64,000 nucleotides of DNA from Sergeia podlipaevii (taxonomy: Eukaryota > Euglenozoa > Kinetoplastea > Trypanosomatida > Trypanosomatidae): positions 62,001 to 126,000 of the forward strand of contig JASANZ010002265.1 of the NCBI GenBank assembly GCA_030849805.1, in the 5' to 3' direction. Of this stretch, positions 39,401 to 48,400 are shown piece after piece. A program made the translations under genes and the position numbers. Position 1 is the stretch's first letter; each line of letters starts with the position of its first letter. The notes beneath the pieces are model-generated. The model did not search any database, was not told the DNA's origin, and saw only the letters and a program-made list of their open reading frames with translations.

Positions 39401-42400
39401 TGTGCGCTTGCTTTCTTCACCTGGCACGCCAGAGGCACGTTGTACTCCATTTCATCCTGAGGCGCAAAATAAATAGTGATGGGCAGCTTCTCCTTTGCTC
39501 CAATCGTACCGGAAAGTGGCTTGACCGTGAGGAAGGACGAGGCGCCGCTGATCTCAGTTTTATCAAACGCAAAGTTAAACGGGACGTCATCGCGGTTCTC
39601 AAGAATAATCGTCTTCTCCACACGGTTGCCAACGTTGACACAGCCAAAGCTCAACTTGCTACTGTTGAAGAACACGTCAGGATCCACCGCTTTGCCAACC
39701 AGTAAGAAAGGCACAGAGGCCTTGCCTGGAATGTTGAACGTCCATGGTGCCTCCCGTATCCCCAGCGTGTCTGCCGAAAACTCAAATGCCATTTCCAGCT
39801 GCTTACCTGCCATGATAGTGCCCGAAGGAGTGAGGCAGCGGAAAGGCGACAAGTTCTCGCCCCGCGCACGCTCCAGCCACTCATACTGATAGCTCGTGGC
39901 GGTCGGGTTCACCACCTTGAAGCGCATGGCAGTACGGGTATGCAGGCCGCGGGTAAGCATCTCTAGCACCAAAGTTTCGGGGTCGAGCACTGTGCCAGCC
40001 TCGCCATCCATGCGGTTCGCCAGGTAGTCGCTTGCAGGAATGTTAAAGTGAACGAGAGGGCACTCTCCCATGCCATGGAGTGGGATCTCCACCACACTGC
40101 TTGATTGATGGCGCAGTGCGGAAACGCTGAACGGAAACGTAGCAATCAACTTTGCCGAAGATTCCTCTGCAGTGCGTGGCGCAAATGTGACGGCTATGTC
40201 CTGGGACTGTCCTGGAGGGACAACGCCCTCTGAAGGCTTCACAGTGAACTCCCTCACTGTCGATAAACCTAAATTCGTGGCATCCTCACCGCCATCGACG
40301 CTCCTCGCGAGGGGAGAAAGCAGGCCTGACGCCGCCGCTGCTGTCGTGATCGTTGCTGGTGAAGCCTTGTCGTCGATTGGCCACACGTTGAAGTTGTAGA
40401 GAAGGCCAACGCCACCGGTGTTGATCACTCGAAGAGTCACAATTCGCTTCTGGAATATCTTTGTGACCGGATAGGTAATAACATCCACCGTGTTGAGCTT
40501 CCCGTCCACGTCGAGCAGGTGCATCTTAAAGGTTGGTCTGTCGCAAGTGTAACCGACATGGAGCTGCTGCGCAACCGTAACATCCTCCGTAAGGCGATAC
40601 ACAGGCTCTGGCACCGGCTCCATAACCTTTCGCAAATTGCGCCTACCAGAATCGTTGTACGAGATCGCATTACTGTTCTCATCCTCTAGCATCACCCACC
40701 GCTGGTTCATCATGCTGCTATCCCATTCAGCGTATTCCTGCACCTCAATGGACTGGACATACACCTCGCACGACAGTTGCTTCTGCACTGCAGGCTCCGT
40801 GCAAGTGACGGTGGCGGTGATCGGTTTGGTTGCGCCAGGCGCTATGTGGCCCACAGCGGGCACAAGCTGGACGGTGGCACTGCCTGACGGTGGGGTCCAC
40901 GAGAAGCGTAGCGTGCTATTCGTATTGTTGCGCATTTGAAACGTGTACTGCTTGGGCTCGTTGATGTAGCAGTCGCCAATTTTGAAGAAGTCCGAGCACG
41001 CGGGGTCAATGTCCTCAAAAGAGACTGATTGTATGAAACTGCGCGCCTCTACAATAATCTCCTTGTTCTCAAACGGATTGTCAAGCAATGAGACAAGCAG
41101 CTTCATTGTTGCCGTACCTTCGTCCACAGGCTCAAACACCACCTCAAACACTTCCTCGGAGCCGACAGGGATGGTGATATCACGGTTACGCTTTGTGACG
41201 ATCAAGCCGTTCGCAATGGCCTCGTCGGAAGCTATGATGACGCGCATATCCACAGGCACTAGCCCAACGTTGCGAATTGTAAAGCACTTAGACGTATGTC
41301 CGCCGACGTGTGTAAGGGGAAGCTGCACCACGCTGTCAAACTCAGAGTGGACAGCTAGCGCAGCAGCGGCATGTCCTATTATGGTAGAAGACAACGACGA
41401 AATCTTCTTGTTCTCCTTGTTGAACTTCTTCAAGGCCTTCTCGCTGCCAGTTGGTACACTCGCGGAGCGTGAGCGCATCTCGGAGCCACCGAAAATGCGA
41501 GGCGGTAATATATACTCCACGTTGGGCAGCGTGCCCTCGCCCGCGAGCCCGAATATAAGTGTATTGGTGCGTGAGTCCGTACCGTTCTCCACGTTGGCGA
41601 CAAAGCGAGCGTCAAAGCGCTGCAGCGATGAGGGCGTGAAGCATACAGTCACGAAGCGACTCTCAAAGGGTGGTAGCACCAGCTGTATCGACTGCGTCTG
41701 CGAGTCTGCCTCTGCGCCAAGATCGAAACCTTCAACCTTTCCACCACCACCGACGCCGCCGCCGCCGCCTTTGACACCAGTCCCGTTGCCTGTGGACATA
41801 GCGGATTGTAATTGTACAGTGACAGTGCACTCCAAGGGGCTACTGTTGGCAATGCGAAAGCGCTCCTCCACGCGATGGCCGACGAGTGCAGTGCCGAAGG
41901 AGAAGGTGCGATCTTCCTTGCCGTATGCCTTGGCGTTACTGTCAAACTGATCAAGACGAAAAACGACCTGCTGCTCCTCAAAAATAGTTTCAACGTCAGA
42001 ATTCGAGTTAAGGTCGGCGCAAATGCCAGGTGTGGCAGGGTGTGCAGACAGCTCGAAAGGAACCCCCTTGCTTTCATGCTCCGGCCCACTCTGATCAACA
42101 AGAATGCCAAGTGTCTCGCGGGTGCGGCTGTTGGACTCTGGAACAGTAGCTACCGTAATCATTATCGTCTCACCCACTGGAACGGTTCCGCGTATAGGCA
42201 ATATAGTGAAACACCCAATGCGCAGCTCCGAATCCTTGTTGGTATTCTTCACTTTCTTCGAAGTCGTAGATGCCCCCAACGCTTCATCAAGACCGCTTAA
42301 GCTTGAAAGTGTCGTGATAGCGGTGGGATGCGACTCGTGACCGTCCTTGTAATCAAAAAGCGAGAAGGTGACGGGGAAGCGGCCTGTGTTACGCAGCTCA

Positions 42401-45400
42401 AACGTCGCCTCCTTGCGCTGACTGTAGAAGCAAGAGCCAAAGTCGATGTGTGTCGGCTTCAGCGCAAAACGAGTGTACCACGCCTCACCCAAAACAGGAA
42501 TCGTCTGCAGTGGGTAAAGCAGCTCATTATGCTCAGGGTGGAAGAACGCTACCTCAAGCTGACCCAGCTTGCGCGGGATCTCACCTTCACGCTCAAGACG
42601 CGCGGTAACGTCGATAGCGGCTATCGCCGCATCCTTGAAGCCCAGCATACCACGCAGCGTTCCGACTTGCGGAGAAACGGAAATCAGGTTCTGCAGTCTA
42701 CGCGGCATGCGAATCATGTAGCCAACATCGTATGGTGACTTGTTGAGCACACGAAGCTGCTCTCGCTTGGATTCCCCAACATGCATGAGCTTAAAGTCCA
42801 CCTCTCGAGTCCACTCAAGCACAACGTCATGACCCTCTACCTTGATCGTCAGAGGTAAGGCTTCATACGCACCGTTGGGCTGGCTTGGATCTGTCACGAG
42901 CACCTGCAGCGAAATAGTATAAAGGCACGTGTGGGTCGGCTCAAAGCGGATGGTCAACGGCATCGCCCCATTCTCCTCTATCACGCCATTGGTAGCCTCC
43001 AGTATCACCTCTGGTGGCATCTTGTCGATCCCATTCAGCCTCCAAAGCACCGGCATCTGACTCGCATTCGCCATCATAACCGTCATCTCATTGACTCGAC
43101 CCAGGGCCGAGCGGCCAAAATCTAGCTCCAGCTCCTTGCGTCCATCAAGCGTCAAGGCAGGACGAGAACCCACACAGTGCACCTCCACAATCCACGGCGC
43201 AGGGTTGTCCTTCACGCATGCGATGAGCTTGTTGTTGATCTCTCCGACAACCTCTGGGAAAGCGCGTAGCACCACGCTTTGTGATGCTCCCACATCGATC
43301 GTAAACTTGGAAGGACTCACCGTGAAGGTGCGGTCCTTCTCATTCATAAACGTCAGCGTCACATCCGACGCAGTCACACCCTCGTTGACGAAGGTCAGTG
43401 TTTCTGTGGCACCATAAGTTAGCTGAGTGTCTCCAAGCGCAGTGTTCGACAGCACCAGTGCGGCAGCAACGGCGGCGGCAGAGCCACTGGGCGATTGAAC
43501 ACGCTCGCTCCTTCGGCGTTTGGGAGTCGGCGCAGGCACTAGCAGCGGACCAAAGTCATATAAGCGCTTAGAGGTGAGAAACACCTTCGCGAGCGGCTTG
43601 CCCGCTAGCAGGCGAGGGCGTGTAAGTGGGAAGATGGTCTTCTCGTCGCGGCCCATGTCTGGAAGAGCAATATGAGCATGCACCGCCAAGTCAATGGTCT
43701 GCAAGGTACCAACAACACCGAACTGGCAGTTCACATCAAACGCACCATCGCGATCAGAGCAGAACTCCACCGTGATGAACGCGGACGACTGCGCGGGGAT
43801 AACCCAACGAGACATCTCCTCATAGTGCCTAGTGCAGGTTGGCATGCGTACCTTGGTATTCTTCTTTGCGACCACCGTCACCTCCCGCTCCACCATGGAA
43901 AAAAAACGAACGCAGTTCACCGTATTGTGACGCATATGACGCAACCGCTGTAAGTCAATAAAGGAAGACCCTCCTTGTGGCACACCACTTGTAAAAGAAG
44001 TTTCATTGAGAACACGGCTGGACAACAACATCTCCGGAGTATTTGACAGCGAATTGCCAGGCGAAAGGGACAGAATAGGCGAGTGGATGGAAACACCGTG
44101 GTGCCCTACATCCTTGTCCGAAACCGCAATGGCGCTCAAAATTGCCTCAGTGACGTTCTGCGCAGTATCCTCGGCATTTACCACCGCCATCTTTGATACT
44201 ACAGTGCCACCCCCCTGTGACGGCAGCGGCGCTTGCTGCTGCCCATTTCCCCCCGCAGCACCAACGGCGACGCTCTCTTCCGCACGCATGAGTGCTGTGT
44301 GAAGCTGCTTGAAAGCGTCCAACGGCGAAAGACCCCCCCACCGCGGCAAGATAGTAGCCGTCTCTACTACGATGGTGCGTGTGCGGATCGTCTTGCGTGC
44401 ACCGCGAGACTGCTGGGCCAACTCTAAGCCCAACGCTGCCTGCCGCTCCCGATGCAGACGCTCCTGCACGGAAGGTTGCGGTCCAAAAGCCAAAACGGAC
44501 TCGTAGCGTGCCATGTCTCGCGTCATTCCGTTCAACACACGTCGGCAGTCGTTGTAATACTTGAGGCGTCGGTTGTAGTCGTCACGGCTGGCAGGGTCAT
44601 GTGCTTCATAATCTGCCTCAGACAAGGGTTCGATGTATGCGTCATTGACCACCTTCTGATACGTCTTCAGCTCACCCATCACGTAACGCTGGCCCACCAC
44701 CGCCTCGCTAACAGCTAAGGAGACAACCTTGAGGGGAAGGGAGAGAGCAGTGCACACCTCCTTTACAATGTTGTACAGCGCAAGTTTATCGCTAATGATG
44801 GTGCTCTTGAGATCGTCAAAAACAAAGCCGATGCGGTCGCCGCGCTGATGATGCTGCACAAACTGCGCAATAATGCCCTGAATGTGCGCAAGTAAAAGCT
44901 TCTTGAGAATCGTCGGTATGAAGCGAGCGTACGCCGCTTCGCTATCGGCCATACCCGACGTCCCAGCGCCGTGGGCAGAAGAGGGCGTAGCACTTACGCC
45001 CACAAAAGTGGGATTCTTACGAGACTTTTTCCCTACCGTATGGCTCACCGTAGAAGTTGGGGGCACAATCGACACAGGCCCACTGGCCGCAAAGGGGTGC
45101 TGGGCAGGGCAATTACCGCTGCTACTCGAGGGCGACAGCGGCCCCGAGCTTGAAAAGATTGTGTTGAGCATCAGGTTGTCCAGCGGGGTCTCCTCTTTCG
45201 GCAATAAGAGACGAGGCCCAGTGTGAGCTGGCGCGGGCGACTTCTCCTCTCTCGTCGCAACAGCCGCGAGAAGGTTGCGCAGCACCTCTCCGTTAGCGGT
45301 GTCCAGCTCTGCCTCCGCTGCGATGAGGGCGTCCAAGTCAATGATAGTGTAGCCAAGCAGCTCTTGAAGGTGGTGCGTCTGAGTCGTCTTGCCAGACTGC

Positions 45401-48400
45401 GGAGGGCCTATCACAAGAATCGCACATGGCTTGCGTGGCTGCACGTTCGCACGATCGAAGTCACGTCCTGCGAGTGCGTCGGTTAGCAACGCACCACCAC
45501 TGTTTCCTGCGTCACCGTCAACTGGGGATTGTATTGAAGGGGCGGCCGCAGCCACGGAATCTGCTTTATCTGAACTACGCTTTGACACGCGCTTCGAGGC
45601 CACGCGCGAGTTGTTCGTGGGGGGAACATCACCGGCGATGGGTGCAATAGGCGCGAAGAGCGGATCACCAACTGCAGGCGTGAATATGAGAGCAGACTCA
45701 CGGAAATGTACATCAGAGTAAATACGTTCAAGCAGCTCATCCGGTAGCAGTTGACCAGCGCCACGTGTAGGCAAGATCAGGCGACGCTCCGCCGTGAGCT
45801 TCAAAGCCATCTCTAGCATCCTGCACTCCTGCGCGTGTACGGGATCGAGATTGTAGCTAAACACTTCAACCGGCGTGTCTTCGTAGTTAGTCACCTTCAC
45901 CACCTCGTGCACGACTTGAAATGGGCGAACAACAGGAAATTGAACAAGCGACGGGCTGATCATAACGTTTAGAGTACAGCCGATACCCTGGCACTTCACC
46001 TCGTGGACCTTTGCGTTGTGTAAGAAGCGCAGCAGAAACGTCGTGCTGCACTCGCCCTTGGTGTAAGGAGCAAAGAAAACATCGACCGTGGTGCTCTCGC
46101 CGGGGGCAAGACTGCCTGTATCCCTGTTGGTCCAGAACTGTGGACCCGTCAAGCCGTTTTCGTCTGTTATCGCAGGTGTCTCTGGTCTCGAGGATGGAAG
46201 AGTGTTCGTGACTAAACCAAAAAAATTCGCGGCCTTGTTACGGTGCTTCGTGGCATCCTTCAGGGTCAGGCGCCAGTCGCATGGTACTGCTTGCTCGTTG
46301 GTAAGGACCAGTGGCACCACCTTGACCTGTCCGAGCACTACCTCGTCAAAGCAAAGGGAATTGTCACTGATACGAAGCGACGGGGTCGCCACAAAGCAGC
46401 GGCACTGAATCACCACTACCGGGCCACCCTTGATGTCAATGCAGAACTCAAAGCGGTTCTCGCCGCTTTTCACGGCAAACTCTGTGGCGGTCGTTGCGTC
46501 AAGAGTAACCTCAAGCGTGACGTCCTCAAGAGGATCAAGCTTGGGCACCTTCACCGGGTTCACCGTAACAGGCAGGCGCACGAGCTCCTTGCTATCGAGC
46601 ACAAGAAAAAGGGACTCGGGGCACGTGTTCACAATCCGCACGCGCGTCGTCTTCGTGTCAGTGCGCGTCATGTGCCCAAAATCAACCACGTAGCGTGCCA
46701 GAACGTACTTGCTGGAGCCTCCTGCAGTGGTAGAGTTACGCCGCAACACACGGCGCTCCGGCAGCACCGCCGAAAATGCCGTCTCTGCATCAACGTTCAC
46801 AGGTGCGCGACCTGACAGTTGATACGATCTCGGTATGTCGCTTCCCACCACAGCAATGGCACCTAGATCAAGCTGCAGGGGTGCAGCGGCGCCAGAAGCA
46901 GCAACAGCAGCGGACGGTGGCGCAGTGCTGATACTCCTCGCTGATGGAGGCGGAGCAGGTGAACCTGCGCTTCTGGCGGTGGGTGGCGGTGACGGCTTCT
47001 TCACCATAACCTTCACTTGCTTGCTGGGAGTAGGCTTGTCTGCGGCAGTCTCGGACCCTGCCGCCATCTGGAGCTTCTTTTCGTTCAGTACAGAGTTGCA
47101 AAACGCCAGACGCTCCACCTCCAGCGACACGGGGTCCGAAAAGCAGCGCGGCAGAGGCAAGTCGCTCGTGCGAGAAATATATGGTTTTTCGTTTTGCATT
47201 GAGCGGTTGCTGTTATACTCCTCCATCATCGCCGCATAGGAATCAGATTCATCGCGCACCACCGCGGCAACGTCGTCTGTTGCAAACACCGTGAGTGTAT
47301 TCATCTGCCCTTGACCAGTCACCACAATGAGTTGAGGGTCAAAATGGCCTACCTGAACGGTAAACGTCTCATACACCTCATCCGGCACGGTAGGTGTGAA
47401 GGTGACGTTGAGAACAAGACGGTCGCGGAGCGTGCCAGAAGTGGGCGTCACGCGCACACACGAGGAGTTCTTGAGCAAACTTGTGTTGACGGAGAAGCTC
47501 ACAGCGACGTGTGAGGGATTCGCAATGACAATACTCCTTGTCTGTTCAGCGTAGTACTGCATCACGCCAAAGTCCAATGTGGTGCGGTCATAGTGCACAG
47601 ACACCTCTCCTGCTGCCCCGACCAGCTTCAGCGGATAATTAGGGCCTCCAGCCACCTCGCACATGGCCGTTGCGTTGTAAAGCCCATTAGATCCATAGAA
47701 AGCAGCCTCCACAGTCTGTGAGCCGCCGGGGGGGATAGTTCCCTGAAAAGGAATGAAATCAAACCGCTTCACAGCCCCATCCTCGCTGCCAATCGCAAGA
47801 GCGTCACCAACCAAGCGCCATGAAAAAGATGCCGCAATCTCAGTAGATTCGTTGTGTAGCACAAGGTCGCGGCGCTGTTCAGTGTCCTTGAAGATTGTGC
47901 CAAAGTTGATTTCGCCTTCCGGCTCAATGCGGATGCTCGGGAAGAGCAGTCTCGCTGACACCCCCACACTCTCAGTATTTGTGTGGTTCACAAAAGAAAC
48001 GGCAACACGGTCCTTGATGTTGTGGGAAATGAAATCGCCACGATAAGCTGGATCAAACTTGATCCCCACCACCGACGTCGCACCAGTGGCCAAAGTAAAG
48101 CGGCTTGGGCCTTCAAGTGAGAAGGGGGAAGAGCGTGAGTCACGGATCCTCAACTGCACCTCAAGATTCATGCTCGTGACGTTCTTCATCGTGAAAGACT
48201 TGATGATTGCTGCGTCCTCCAGTCGGACGCAAGGGTCATCGTGAATATACTCAAATTGCAAGTTCTTTGTGCTATAGGCAATCACTGGGGCAATAAAGTT
48301 GCCAGTCACCTTGCTGCGCATGATATCCTTGAAGGTACCGCTTTGCTTCATGGAGAACTCATCGGTAAAAACGCCTACCGTTTTGCCAAGTCCCTCGATG

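Noticed and set aside
40982..41950. Plus-strand open frame of 322 codons inside the HYDIN region
   Set aside because: It is antisense to an uninterrupted, motif-rich HYDIN coding sequence, has low-complexity Ser/Thr composition and no recognisable motif.
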